A DNA stretch of 64,000 nucleotides from Rutpela maculata (GCA_936432065.2 OW386291.2:106767823-106831822), one strand, 5' to 3'. Positions 34,962 through 46,099 are shown, counted from the stretch's first letter. Translations and numbers: made by a program. Notes: generated from the letters alone by a model not told the origin.

Positions 34962-35433
34962 TGTGACGTGCTTACACCCTTTTTGTAAACACCCTGTATC
35001 GTGGGTTCGGAAATTATAACAACCAGGGTAACACTAAACACTAATTTATTAACTTACTTAATTACAACAATAACTACTTGGCTAATAACACACTGTGTAC
35101 TACTTGATCACTTTACTCTCTTCTGATCTTACTACTCTTGCTATCTAAACTGAACTTTATCACTGTGTTTACTCTCTGACCATTTCAACTGACAATTAGT
35201 ACTGCACTAACTTCTTCCCTTTTGGTTTACTCCATGCCTTATATACCTAAAGATGACAGTCTAGAAGCTTCTCTGATGACGTCACCATACTCTAGACAGT
35301 TCCACAGTTCCAGAACAGATATGTCATCACTCTAGACCTTCTAGTAAGTTCTTTCCACATTCAGACATCTGAACTACTGAATTCTGTGCCTACTTTTCAC
35401 TAAAATAACCTTAAATCTTGAGGGGTTGCAACA
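34962..35433 (-). mobile_element. Solo LTR, same family as 63515-63992
   Basis: Read on the minus strand it begins TGTTGCAACCCCTC and ends AAGCACGTCACA, 472 bp, with TATATAAGG mid-way and the 3' region AGTGTTTAGTGTTACCCTGG shared with 63515-63992. No internal coding region lies next to it, so it is a solo LTR. A target duplication is not clear. Confidence 0.65.
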
Positions 35434-35901
35434 TATCAAGATTGGTAGACTATGAGGTTCCTTAATATACAGCTTTTAGGCGAAGAAGTCAGTGCGGGGG
35501 TGAAAGGTCAGACTATCTTTGTTCTTCGAACGCGCAGTAGCGGCGCAGTTATCTCACTCTAGAAGAACCGTCCGAAATATGGTCTGACGTTACTATGATC
35601 TGTAGTGTTACATAGGTCTTCTGTGGTGTTACATTCTACAACGTATACTCATTACCAGCATGCAGAACAGTGACTCAAAATGCGAGGATAATTACCACCA
35701 ACCTCAAAAGCGGGTTATTGCGAGCCCATTCCAGCTACGAGTTCTTTGCTTAATTAACATTACACAAATTCTTACAATATTTTGAATAAGGCTCTGCATC
35801 TGGTGTGATTTCACACCAGCTGTTCATTGGGTAATGCCATTTTTTGGTGGGGATTGTGAGTTATTAGGCCACCTTAAAGTCTACCAACCTTGGCAACATA
35901 T
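35428..35901. mobile_element. MITE with 9-bp target duplication (copy 1)
   Basis: Element 35437-35892 (456 bp), ends CAAGATTGGTAGACT and the complement of CAAGGTTGGTAGACT. The 9-bp direct repeat GCAACATAT flanks it (35428-35436, 35893-35901). It landed on the end of the solo LTR: the first six bases of the duplication are LTR sequence. The 9-bp duplication suggests a Mutator-like (MULE) origin. Confidence 0.8.
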
Positions 35902-36619
35902 TACAATATTATTTCAAGGCATGACAACGTAAGACTTTTTTTGTGGCCCTACACAAATCTGAATCTACTTGTAAAAGGTTCAGATAAACACTCTATAATA
36001 AAGCAACCTTCTTTCTGTTTTGAAATTCAAAACTTTATGCAATATGCTAAAATAAAGTATATACCTCAAGTAAGCTGTTCCTGTAAAAATTTCACTTTGA
36101 ACTAAAACGTTTTAAACACAGTCTCTCTTTAAAAGTTCGTGATTAAATGAGGCGCAATTCCAGTGAAATGGTGCTGCGCAAAGGGTCATGTTTGCGAGCC
36201 CCTAGCAGGTAGAGAAATCGTCCAATCGCCTTTGTATTCTTGGAAAAGATGCAGTGACCTTTCCTTTAACTACCCCCAAAATATTAAAGCGAAGTTTAAA
36301 AGTTGAAAAAAGCTTTTTTTGGCCACCTTTTACAAAATTTGGCCCACTGTGCATCGGCGCCCCGGGCCTTTAACCCCGCCTCCAGGTTCGTCCCTGTAGA
36401 TTTGTTACACTTGGTAAACATATATTAGACAAGAATATGAAAAATTGCTAAAAGAATTTATAAAGGAATGATATTTTCTGTTTTTAACTAACAGTATTAT
36501 CAGTGCTGAGACGAATTAAGATTTACGGTATCGTATACAAGCTAATATCTTATTATTAAAAAAAAAAACGCCTTTAAGTAAAAAGAATGAAGGTTCGAAA
36601 TCAGATAAAATTTAAATTG

Positions 36620-36965
36620 ACTGAAAAGCATATGAATAGTTCAATCAATCAATTTATTGGTGCTATATACAAAAATGGTATTTGCACAAGTCAGTATTTA
36701 AATTTACAAATATATACATATACATATCTCGCTAACATACAAGGTATAAAAACAAACATCAGAAATTTAACAAACGCAACATTTTCTTATATCCCATTAC
36801 AATTATATCATAAAAATTCATCATATGAATGAAAAGTTTTTTCAAGCAAGAGGCCCTTTATTTTTTTCTGTACTCTTATTATATTCATTGGCAATTTGTT
36901 ATGAAATTTGGGTGCTAAAAATTGAATTCCTCTTTGACTTTTAGTTAATCTGACATACAGTGCTG
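36620..36965 (-). pseudogene. LINE 3' end remnant
   Basis: Complement reads VRLTKSQRGIQFLAPKFHNK then LPMNIIR, the C-terminal RGI..APK.YN.LP pattern of Jockey/CR1-like ORF2, followed by an AT-rich 3' region. No RT core retained. Confidence 0.45.
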
Positions 36966-37960
36966 TTAACATATTTATTTATAAGGATCATAATGACAAT
37001 CATTATGGTACTAGCCGTGAATATTATCAGGCAAGACGCTAGCCGAGTCTGATAACACGGTGTGTACCGTAACGATTGTTTATGATCCAAATTTCATACA
37101 AAATTTTATCTTCTGGCGTAAGTTAATTAAAATAAAAGTAATATGTATCTCCATTGTATTTTGAAGCTTTGGGAAGTAATTATTTCAAATTGACATTCAA
37201 GTAGGCTACCGTTATGGGTAAATAAAATGATTTGGACCAAAATGAATATGAAAGTTGAGAAAATAAAAGTGGTGACTTTTGACATAGTTTTAGATTTATG
37301 TGTAACATTTGTATATTATTTTAAATTTATTTATCTCGTGCAGAAAAAATTTCATATCTGTGGCGTTTTTTCTGTTAAATTTATAACGGATTTCTATTAG
37401 TTAGAATTTTTTATATGTAATAAACTACTATGCTAAAGTACTAGTTACCAAAGAGAAAAAAAAAAAGAAAATACCATCATTTACATTATCAAAAACACGA
37501 ATTATCAATATAATTATTAGATATATAAAAAAGAGGTAGTCTTGTCTAATTTTTCTCTCCTAAATCTTCAATGGGACAGAAATTTTTCTTAAAACTGCTT
37601 TTGACCAATTTCTTTGATTTGATATTATGTCATTTTAATCGTGCAATATTTGTATTTTAAAATAATGTTTTTTCTTTGTCACAGAAAGGGACACTATTGT
37701 CACGAAACTGACAACACAACAGAACTGACAACTATTTTTAGTAAAATCAAAACGTTCTGTAACCATTTATTAAAAAAACGTTTTTTAATTAAATATATAT
37801 GAAAAGAAGTGTCAATGTTACTGACATAAATGTAAAATTACTTAGTTATATAGCTATGTCTAGCAAATCTCCCGACTGGAAAATGACTTCACCCCTTTGT
37901 CCCAAGGCGTGGTTCTGCCAATATTTTTATTACGTCTTGATAATTAACCACGCAATGTCT
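36966..37960. other. No gene recognised
   Basis: AT-rich, no supported gene. The + frame at 37799-38032 overlaps the Tc1 remnant and is its shadow. Confidence 0.45.
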
Positions 37961-37969
37961 TCTCGGTCG

Positions 37970-38450
37970 GGCCAAATAAACACATCAAAATTGGCTGATT
38001 TAAATTTTCTTCTAAGAAATATGGACCAATGATTCCATCATAAAAAATTCCACATCATACATTCAACAAAAATCCAATTGCTTCTCTTCATCTTCATTTT
38101 CAAGTGTATGTCTGAACCTTAGCTTAAATGGTCGAACTTTGTTTTCCATATAAATTCTCTGTAAATGACTTTTATTTACTTCCAGTCTTTGTGAGCATTT
38201 TCGTAAAAATAATTTCGGGTTTTCTATTACTGAATTTATTGCCAAAAGTGTTGCCGCATCGTCTTCATTGTACTTTTTCTTAGGTTTTTTGACATCCAAT
38301 ACAGATCCAGTTTCATTGAATTTTTTTACAAGTTTGCGCAATGATTGACACGACATCGTTGTGTTAGGGAACTTTTGGTGGAAAAGGTTAATTGCATCGA
38401 TAAGAGATGTCTCCATTCCCATAACATTTGATCAAATAAATTCTTTCTTG
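37970..38450 (-). pseudogene. Tc1/mariner-like transposase, internally deleted
   Basis: The minus frame 38422-38063 gives the N-terminal part: NLFHQKFPNTTMSCQSLRKL, KKFNETGSVLDVKK, ENPKLFLRKCSQRLEVNKSHLQRI and PFKLRFRHTLENEDEEKQL, a paired HTH of the Tc1/IS630 class. After a jump, 38030-37985 reads IIGPYFLEENLNQP, a core segment from beyond the first catalytic Asp. The intervening DDE core is deleted, so the product cannot transpose. Confidence 0.65.
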
Positions 38451-39066
38451 TTTGGTAAACATTTTTTAAATGATCAACACTAATAAATGCAGATGTAAGA
38501 TAGTAATATTCTACACAATGTCACAATGACGTTTGTCAGTTCAATATTATCGACAGCACACTCTGTTTCTTAATTTGAATTCTTATTCATATTAATAAAT
38601 TCAACGTAAAAAAGATAAACACAATAAAAACATAAAAGTCAAAATACAGACTTCATAATTTGTATTTAGGCTTTATTTTGGATTATAATAAACAACTTTG
38701 TTTTATAAACATTTTGTCAAAAATAATAAATAGAGGTACTTCTCTCTTGAGGCATTTTGATGTTTTCTTAATTAATTAACACCCGGTATATCTTATCTAA
38801 GATTTTTATATGGTAAATTTATTTTTTCGACAAGCAGAATCTTTTATAAAGAATGACTTTTCGTCGTAAAATCAATAATAGAGATGTTTTTCCTCTTGTC
38901 AACTCCACACTGTATATAGAAATGAGGATGATAGACAACTTGGTAAACGAAGGAAAAACTCCAACCAAAATAAATGATAAAATTCACATAATTAAATAAT
39001 CAATGTAGTTTATAGTTCTTACGTTATTGTTAAATTAAAAAATTAACTTCTGTTTCTCTTTTTTAG
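38451..39066. other. Intron sequence, no gene; polypyrimidine tract at the end
   Basis: AT-rich. The stretch ends CTGTTTCTCTTTTTTAG (39050-39066), a strong 3' splice site for the next exon. A CACCCGGTATA terminus near 38782 has no visible partner. Confidence 0.5.
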
Positions 39067-39428
39067 TCACACGAAGACGACTTAATTGTAGACGATCAGA
39101 GCAATATGTCCTTCAGCCTGCAAAATGACACAAAGGATTCCAAACTGAATCTCATGAAAAGTGTCACGAACGTAACCACATCAGGAACACAGTCTTTTTT
39201 AACTCCGGCTCTGGAGAAGGAATGGCCTGACGTGATTAAAATGAATGACTACTTGAATACAGGTCGGCGGCAGCAATTTTGGGAAGAACCTTTTACCAAA
39301 AGAGTGATGGATGCAATCAAGACTAAGAATCTTGAAATGAAAGTTGCTGCCGAACTTTTAGGTGTATCTTATGGGACATTATATGGAAGATACAGGGATT
39401 CGTATGGCTGTTTAAAACACCCATATAG
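39067..39428 (+). CDS. BTB/Pipsqueak-type transcription factor, HTH exon
   Basis: Acceptor TTTTTTAG ends at 39066; donor GTATGT begins at 39429. 362 nt: phase 0 in, two bases out. It continues directly from the 33786-34196 frame (SHEDDLIVDDQSNM). The 3' half encodes a compact DNA-binding unit: RRQQFWEEPFTKRVMDAI, then MKVAAELLGVSYGTLYGRY and GCLKHPYR, a Pipsqueak-like helix-turn-helix (about residues 203-250 of the 400 seen). Hydrophobic and Gly/Tyr positions of the psq motif are all kept and there is no stop, so this is under selection rather than a relic. Together with the AT-hook it resembles the composite DNA-binding domains of Bab-type proteins. Confidence 0.8.
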
Positions 39429-39440
39429 GTATGTAATCTG

Positions 39441-40070
39441 ATCAATTTCTAGCTACATCTGGAGAGCCCCAAGGGTCAATACTGGGGCCTCTATTATTTA
39501 TCTTATTTATTAATGATATAGTCACCTGTTTTGATGTCAACTGTTTGTTTATATATTTAAGAACATGTATAGAGTTTGACAAAATATTACACTAGTAAAT
39601 ATTCTGCCCTCTAAAAGCATACTTACTAATTATGCCCATGTCAGGACTACTTCGATTGCAATGGACATCAGCCGCTAGATGGGGCCTACCACATTTGTTA
39701 CCTGTCGTGGTTTTAATAACAAACTTAAATGCTTCAAAAACAAAATACATCATATTTCACAAAAGAAGGGAAAATCCACATATGGTGGTTAAACTAAACA
39801 ACACAGCAATTGATAAAGTCCAAAGTGTGAAATTTTTGGGTCTGTATTTAGTTGAACAACTCACCTGGTCACACCATATTGAACGTGTTATAAAAAACTA
39901 AACTCAGCTTATTTTGCTATCAGAAATCTAAGGAGTGTTATGGATAAACAATATCTATTAAACATTTATTTTGCTTTGGCATACTCGCATATGAAATATT
40001 CAATAATATATCGGGGAACTAGTTGTGAGTTCCAACGTATTTTTGTCCTTCAAAACAAAATCATTAGGTT
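39441..40070 (+). pseudogene. LINE reverse transcriptase, 5' part of a split copy
   Basis: Begins within about 15 bp of the exon donor. 39458-39520 reads SGEPQGSILGPLLFILFIND (RT motif B); motif C is lost. 39734-39898 gives NASKTKYIIFHKRRE and VQSVKFLGLYL, the RT thumb; 39899-40070 gives AYFAIRNLRS and MDKQYLLNIYFALAYSHMKY. It continues at 41462 beyond a nested LINE. Deletions and stops make it dead. Confidence 0.7.
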
Positions 40071-41472
40071 TTTTTTTTTCCTTATGGGTTGCGGTGCCGA
40101 AGCCCCGCTGTACTGAAGCTTAAGCTTATTGTACCCCATAGTCTCGTTATCCCATTAGTCCCGTTCCTCTCCAAAAGGAGAGTATACGGTCAATGGGAGC
40201 TCTGGCGATTTCTTCCGGGGTCACGCTTAGTCCACCGAAGTATGAAAACCTCCCAGCCACCATGGCTGGGCATTCACATAGTATGTGGTGAGGGGTTTCT
40301 TCATCCTCACCACACATCCTGCATTCTGGATTGTCCTTCACACCTATGTTGGTGAGGTGTCTGTTCAGTGTGCAGTGTCCTGTTAGAATTCCCACTGCAC
40401 ATCTCAGCTGTTTTCTGCTCAGCTTTCGCAGTTCGTTAGTCTTTGTCTTGGATGGCCCGCCGGTGATGAACATACGTGACTGTCTCATCGCGCCGGTCCA
40501 ATACAAGATGTGTTTCTGACTCAATAGTTCCTTTACCATTCCTCTTGCGGTATTGTATGATATCCCGCAGGATGGCTCCGGTCCTATCAAGGCTGTTTCT
40601 GCGCCTTCTTTGGCCAGCTTATCTGCTTTTTCGTTGCCTTCATTTCCCTGGTGTCCTCGCGTCCACTCCAGTTGTATACTGTTGTGTTCCGCCAGTTTCA
40701 CCAGGGATTCAAGGCAGTCTTTTACCGTTTTGGAACGTATCTCTACTGCATTCAGAGCTTTAATAGCTGCTTGACTGTCAGTGATGATGCGGATTCTTTT
40801 GTCAGTATATGACCTCCGGATCATTTCTTGTGCACAGATTTCTATAGCTGTGACTTCTGCTTGGAACACCGTTGCGGTACTGCCCAGGTTTAGACTGATG
40901 TCTGTCCCTGGTTGGTCCCCCGTAACACCTGCTCCAGTACTTCCTGACTTTTTAGATCCGTCAGTATACCATATGGTATCATTTGGATGTCTTCGCACTT
41001 GCCTTGTTCCTTCCTCTTCCCTATCGGGTATGTATACCCTGAAGGTCTTTGTGAAGTTGTGGCTTGTGCTGATTCTATCTGACTGCATATCTAGTAGTCG
41101 ATTTTTTCTTATTTGTTGGAATATTTCGGTGTGGTATCCTATTCTTGGAATGGTCCCATGTCCGTTTATTTTCAGCCTGTACGCTGCCAACAGTGCCTCA
41201 CTTTCCACTACTAGTTGTAGTGGGGGCAGGCAAAGTAGCGCTTCCATGGCTGCGGTAGGCGTTGTTGACATTGCTCCCGTTATGCCTAGACAAGCCAGTC
41301 TTTGTACTTTCCGTAGTTTTCTCATTGCCTCCCCTTTTCCGGCTTTATGCCACCAGATCAGGGAGGCATAGGTTATTATTGGTACCTTTGGTACAGCCAG
41401 TGCACCATTCTTGGTTGTAGTCCCCAGTTCTTGCCTACCATTCTTCTGCTGGCCCAAAATCATCATTAGGTT
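40060..41472 (-). mobile_element. 5'-truncated LINE insertion, with target duplication
   Basis: The inserted sequence lies between direct repeats ATCATTAGGTT at 40060-40070 and 41462-41472. Its 3' end carries the T-run at 40069-40079 (poly-A on its own strand). Only the 3' 1.4 kb of the element is present, as usual for truncated target-primed integration. It disrupts the older + strand LINE. Confidence 0.85.
40147..41460 (-). CDS. LINE ORF2 C-terminal part: RT end, RNase H, zinc knuckle
   Basis: An open frame of about 437 codons on the minus strand within the truncated LINE. The first 100 codons (ITYASLIWWHKAG, LRKVQRLACLGITGAMSTTP) are the post-RT region of R1/LOA-like elements. RNase H follows with all four acidic residues in place: YTDGSKK, FQAEVTAIEI, ITDSQAAIKAL, GNEKADKLAKEGAE. 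A C-terminal CRMCGEDEETPHHILCECP zinc finger ends it. The frame is undamaged, so the insertion is fairly young, but without a promoter, ORF1 or RT core it is a truncated copy. The reading frame formally extends to 41526 into host LINE sequence. Confidence 0.8.
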   Translation of the reverse strand: MLGQQKNGRQELGTTTKNGALAVPKVPIITYASLIWWHKAGKGEAMRKLRKVQRLACLGITGAMSTTPTAAMEALLCLPPLQLVVESEALLAAYRLKINGHGTIPRIGYHTEIFQQIRKNRLLDMQSDRISTSHNFTKTFRVYIPDREEEGTRQVRRHPNDTIWYTDGSKKSGSTGAGVTGDQPGTDISLNLGSTATVFQAEVTAIEICAQEMIRRSYTDKRIRIITDSQAAIKALNAVEIRSKTVKDCLESLVKLAEHNSIQLEWTRGHQGNEGNEKADKLAKEGAETALIGPEPSCGISYNTARGMVKELLSQKHILYWTGAMRQSRMFITGGPSKTKTNELRKLSRKQLRCAVGILTGHCTLNRHLTNIGVKDNPECRMCGEDEETPHHILCECPAMVAGRFSYFGGLSVTPEEIARAPIDRILSFWRGTGLMG

Positions 41473-42010
41473 AAAATTTTCACTAAATCCCTTGCAGTCA
41501 TGTCGACAAATTTTTATACAAAACAAAATTTTCTCCTTGCCATGTCTGTTAATCTATGAGGCAGCTCTTCTTTTAAGCTTAACGCAACACACTTTCCTCA
41601 ACACAATAGTGTGCACGGCCACGACACAAGAGATTGTAATCTAATTTACATCAATAAGTTTAATTTAAGTACTTACAAGAAAGGTCCTTTCTATTTGTGT
41701 GGAACAGTATTCAACAAACTGCCAACTGAGATAAAACAGGAAGCGAACATAAATAAATTAAAAAAAAACTTAGTTCAATTTTATTATTTAAATTGAAGGG
41801 TTTTTATTTTGTTTGTAACATTTTAATGTAGTATGTATATTTTATTTTGTAAAATTGTATACTTGTATGTATTCTGTATTTTTAAAAATTTTTAAAAATA
41901 AAAATAAAAATTTATTTTTTAAATTCTTTCTCAAGTTTTGACTTCATATCCTGTAAAATGGCTTACATGAATAAATACATTATTATTATTATTATTATTA
42001 CTATTATTAT
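41462..42010 (+). pseudogene. LINE, 3' part of the split copy
   Basis: Continuation of 39441-40070. Contains THFPQHNSVHGHDTR-like sequence and an open end at 41611-41796 with YKKGPFYLCGTVFNKLPTEI, the Y.GP.YKG...YN.LP..I signature of Jockey-like ORF2 C-termini. The 3' end has an A/T-rich tail and an (ATT)n run at 41981-42005. Confidence 0.65.
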
Positions 42011-42415
42011 ACATATAGTAAAAATTCTATTCGACAAATATATATATTTTTCAAGAAGATTTTCTGGAAAAACCAATGAGATAATCAGAAAAATGTATAG
42101 GACCTTTTTTGTAGAAAATCTCATTCTGAACACGTTTGCCTATGTTCGTTTAGCCATAAAAACGCGTACTTTTTGAGATATTTGCATTCAGAATTAAAAA
42201 AACACGAAAAAACACATATATATTTTTCAAGTCGCTTTTCCGGAAAAGCCAAAGGGATAATCAGAAAAATATATAGCACATTTTTTGTAGGAAATCGTAT
42301 TCTGAATGCGTTTACCTATGTTCGTTTAGCCTTAAAAATGCGTACTTTTCAAGATACATACGTCCAAATGAAAAAAAAAAAACACGAAAAAGCGTATATA
42401 TATGAATATATGTAA
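42011..42415 (+). repeat. Two-unit tandem repeat, period 176 bp
   Basis: The word TATATATTTTTCAAG..(A/C)GAAAA..CCAA(T/A)G(A/G)GATAATCAGAAAAAT starts near 42043 and again near 42219, about 80% identical, through CCTATGTTCGTTTAGCC. Each unit gives a similar short open frame, but codon-level conservation is not evident. Confidence 0.65.
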
Positions 42416-42770
42416 AATCATGTCTTTTTTTTCTGCGCATAGGCAAAATCTTGTTCTAAAAGTTGAATACTTACTTCCTATGCAGAGAAACTGCTGTTCA
42501 AAATTTTTCTCTAAAACGGCGTTTTTTTTCCCTAATTTGAGTGGACTATATCTTCCCACGCCACGAACAAACATTCTGAAATTCTTGCCCTTGTACTTCA
42601 TGTATAATACTTACCTGTTTATTGAAGGCCAGCTTGATATTTTCATTTAAATATTGCAGATATTAAGTGTATCTTTTTCTAGTCATTTCTGTTTAATTCT
42701 AACATGTTTTTTAGTCTGTTAGTTTATTATTATTTTCTTTTTGCCTTTGTTTATTGCCTGTATACACATA
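42416..42770. other. No gene recognised
   Basis: AT-rich; overlapping short frames on both strands at 42332-42650 have no motif. Confidence 0.4.
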
Positions 42771-43057
42771 CGGCAAATGCAGTTTTATATATGGGACCTG
42801 ACCAAGTGTACCAAGAAAACAGTGTAAAAAAGAAAACAGATAAATTAGGAAAAGAAAGGCGTATCTACTTCCACTATATGCACAGAAGGTTTGAAGCGAT
42901 CAGTACCGATGCCCTTGATACACGACAAGGTGATAAAAATAAGAGTTCTCGAAGTGTGGAATATGCTGGGAACAATACATCCATCTTTCTTTTCCTACTT
43001 TCTATGTTTTCTTTCTTGCAGTTGTTTATCTCAGGATATATAAAACTACATTTGCCG
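42771..43057 (+). mobile_element. MITE, 287 bp, inverted ends (copy 1)
   Basis: Ends CGGCAAATGCAGTTTTATAT and the complement of CGGCAAATGTAGTTTTATAT. The whole element aligns in opposite orientation with 55941-56202 (shared GGATAAAAATAAGAGTT or GTGATAAAAATAAGAGTT block and GATGCCC..GACAAGG). A 151-codon frame (42704-43159) crosses it; because it spans the MITE and its flanks and has no homology signal I regard it as chance. Confidence 0.6.
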
Positions 43058-45110
43058 AATCTGTATGTATATTTATTCATATATATTGTTTACTTCTTCT
43101 TGTATATAATTTGTATACACCTATTTTTTCACTGTGGGGTGGTGCAACTAAATAAATAAAAATTATGTAAAATTTTTTCAAAAATCTTTAATCAAACAAT
43201 GCATATTATATATACATGGACATACAATGAGCATCACATAGACAATAAATAGAAACTCGCTCAAACATTATTCAAATAAAACATTCCAAAGCAACACCGG
43301 TTTGCTGTTCTCAGAATTGATTTAGTTATACAGTTTTCACATAAAACTGGTCAACATTTAGATGGTTATATATGTAAATACTTTTAAAATAAAAAATACT
43401 CTGAAATAAAAAAAAGAATTATTGTATTTTGCATTTTAGTTCACTGACTTTATATTGTTTTTATGCTAATGGCAATAAAATGTCAAATTATGTATTTTAA
43501 ACCGGAATTTTGTTTTCTAATGTGTCATGGACCTATATCTAATAAACGCGACCTTTGGAACACCTGATCATGGTAATTTGGCCTAGCTGACCAGCTAAAA
43601 CTGCATAACTCATTTATGGATTCAGTATGATCAACAACAGGCCTGCACCGACCCTTGGCAGTGTCTGTGTGCAAAATCTATGAAACACCTATTTTTTTTT
43701 TCTGTTATTTTCGTTAATAGAGAAAAGATGTTTGGCAATTATTAAGAAAAAGAAAACGGGAATTAAATTTGTTGCAAAGAAAATTGATGAGCGGGGGGGA
43801 TCAGATTAATTTCTTTTAAGATAGGGGCACACCAAATGGGAAAAATTGGTGACAAAGGTGACAAAGATGTATAAAACAAGTAGATTCCTAAATGCACTTC
43901 CAGACAATAAGCGACAGCCACGATTCTTTACGGAGACGTAAATATTGCCTTGAAGACTTGTCTATGATGAATGTTATTGTTTAAATACATTTTTAATTTC
44001 AATAATTGGCGCTGGCATTGCATTTTGCCCCACGGGCGTGCTGCCCGATCAACAATATTTTCTATTATCATAATGTCTCGTATACAGTATGTTTATGTTC
44101 ACATTGGACCACAAAATCGAAAAACCTGGTTAAAAAGCCAAAATTCGAAAGCGGTTGAATTGTATTCAAAGTAATATTTCTGTAGTTATAAATATTCAGT
44201 TCATTAGGTACCGAAAATTCCAACCGTGTTGTTGCCCAATTTCACCTGATACACCCTAAAAAACACAGCATTCTGTTAGCGTACAATAGTGAATAGTTGC
44301 TTGCCACATTCAAACGTACTATTCGATATGCCTGTAATTTGTGTAATTTCAACAAAAACATAGTGAAACTTTACCAAGATAATCTATAAAATAAGTATTT
44401 TATTTTGTATACATTGATTACTTGTGAAATGCGATACATTCGGTCATAAAATTGTGTTAAACGGTGTTCTACAAAGATAAAGAAATAAAAATTAATGGGT
44501 ACTTTTTGTTTGAGCTACAAAAAAAGCGCAACGTGTTCCAAGCATGATTCTTCCATTGGTTGATTTCTTATAGTTTTTTCAAATTATGGTACAAAATTTA
44601 GAACCCGGTTCATCCGGGTTTGGAAGTAATGAGTAATAATTTGGTCAACTACAAGATGTTACATATACACACAACGTGACGACAGACGCTCGGTAACTGC
44701 TTCGTATGACGATTTTAATTTTTCCCATGGAAATTTCTACAGATAAATTTGGTAGTTATCTTCCGATGATTAATATATTTCACAAACATAGATTTACTTA
44801 ATAGATTATTGGTATCTTCAGGTGCAGTAATTTCTTGAGATATGTACCCAAAAAGAAAATGGTAACCTTTCCTAAGGAAGTTCTTCAGTTATTGAAAGAG
44901 CCACAATATTATGTACCTGTGGTTAAATCGGCTGATAATATCAATCGCCTGAAAATAGTGAGATAAAAGTATCTTCTGGCAGCAGTACTGATACCCGATA
45001 CCGTAAATGAACAAATATGAATTTGTTTATGAACTTTTTATGTTGTAAAATAATAAAGACATCTAACTATATTGCAGTCTAATCCAATATGTGTTTTACA
45101 TGTTCAATAT
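43058..45110. other. No gene recognised
   Basis: AT-rich intron sequence. A 35-codon frame at 44860-44967 (begins MVTFPKEVLQLLKEP) follows an acceptor-like CTTCAG but has no recognised relative. Nothing else is supportable. Confidence 0.4.
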
Positions 45111-45425
45111 ATTATTTTCTAGGCGACTTGTCCATTTTTATTTAATTTATTTTTATTTAAATAATGTTTCCATGCTAAATATACATTTTTAGGAAACTGG
45201 CCCATTCTTAAATTATTTCGCATTTTCCACCCCCAAAAACATCCCTCTCAATAATTTTTTTTTTTTCAATATTTTTTCCATGCTTAATGCAGTCTTTTTA
45301 GCCAATTTGTCCATTTTCATTTTTTATCTCGTTTTTTCAATTTTTGCAACCCCACAAACAACAACCCCCATCACTTAATTTTTTTAAATATTTTTTTATG
45401 ATTGAAATACTCGTTTTTAGGCGAT
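45111..45425 (+). repeat. Diverged tandem repeat, about 110-bp units
   Basis: Three units, each opening GGC/CCA-type (A)ACTTG(T)CCATT and closing TTTCCATGCTAAAT..TTTTTAG, with boundaries near 45122, 45193, 45301 and 45420. Low-complexity and non-coding. Confidence 0.5.
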
Positions 45426-45620
45426 TTAACCATGTTCAGAATTTTGGCGATATCTGGGCCGGCCCACTGTGCATTGTTCCAAAAGACCCTCATATAGCAG
45501 CTGGGTCTCGAAAAACACATATGAGTATACGGGCTCTACTGGATTTAAATCCAAATATAGTACTGGCCACAATAAAACAATATTGTGTTCCTCCAAACTG
45601 TTACAAAACATTTTACCTAC
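45426..45620 (-). pseudogene. Tc1 transposase scrap
   Basis: The minus frame contains NIVLLWPVLYLDLNPVEPV, resembling the WP..SPDLNPIEHVW block around the third catalytic acid of Tc1 transposases. No other transposase part is nearby. Confidence 0.4.
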
Positions 45621-45731
45621 GAGCTTTTTTTCCCTGCAAATGTGGATATTAATTTTCTATTACTTAGCCGTGGCTTTTCACTTTTGAACTAAACGGTTGT
45701 TATTAACACAGTCTCACAAATAAAAAAAATG

Positions 45732-45985
45732 TTCCTGTTCCTGGAACTCCATTGGGTAACCCCCATGTATTTCGACGTACTGAATACGAATCATGTGTCC
45801 GTTTATCTCCATCACCCACCACTTTTTTGTAAATCGCGAAAATAACCTTAAAAAAAACTCAATTTAGGTTATTTTCGGGATTTACTGAAAATTGGTGAGC
45901 GATGGAGCTAAACAGACATCTGATTCATATTCAGCACGTCAAAAATTTAATATAGGTGTTGCCAAATGGAGTCCCAGAAACAGCC
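45732..45985. mobile_element. Foldback MITE, 254 bp
   Basis: Arms of about 115 bp pair around a short A-rich loop (GGAACTCCATTGGGTAAC versus complement of a GTTGCCAAATGGAGTCCC region; CGCGAAAATAACC versus GGTTATTTTCGGG). Non-coding; superfamily unclear. Confidence 0.6.
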
Positions 45986-46099
45986 CACTTTTCACTTTTT
46001 TTGTGTGTGTGTGTGTGTCTGTGTAACATATTTGCATACACGGTTTTCTTGAAAATGGCGAAGGATCTGGTGATATTCATATATTACTTATATACTTAT

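Larger units (their letters stand above)
34254..36396. mobile_element. hAT-like element holding nested insertions
   Basis: Ends CAGAGACGAATCT and the complement of CAGGGACGAACCT; inside these, matching blocks TGGGCC and AAGTGGCC / AGGTGGCC lie on opposite strands. Flanking octamers GAGATTTA and TAGATTTG share six bases, a decayed 8-bp target duplication. It contains the solo LTR 34962-35433 and the MITE 35437-35892. No transposase seen. It starts 58 bp after the preceding exon's donor. Confidence 0.6.

Noticed and set aside
40331..41371. Several + frames, one of 196 codons
   Set aside because: Antisense shadows of the LINE RNase H frame on the minus strand.
42704..43159. 151-codon + frame, hydrophobic ends
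   Set aside because: It crosses both borders of a MITE and has no motif; composition explains the hydrophobic look.
44860..44967. Short frame after an acceptor-like CTTCAG
   Set aside because: 35 codons, no donor match and no fit to the BTB/psq exon phases.
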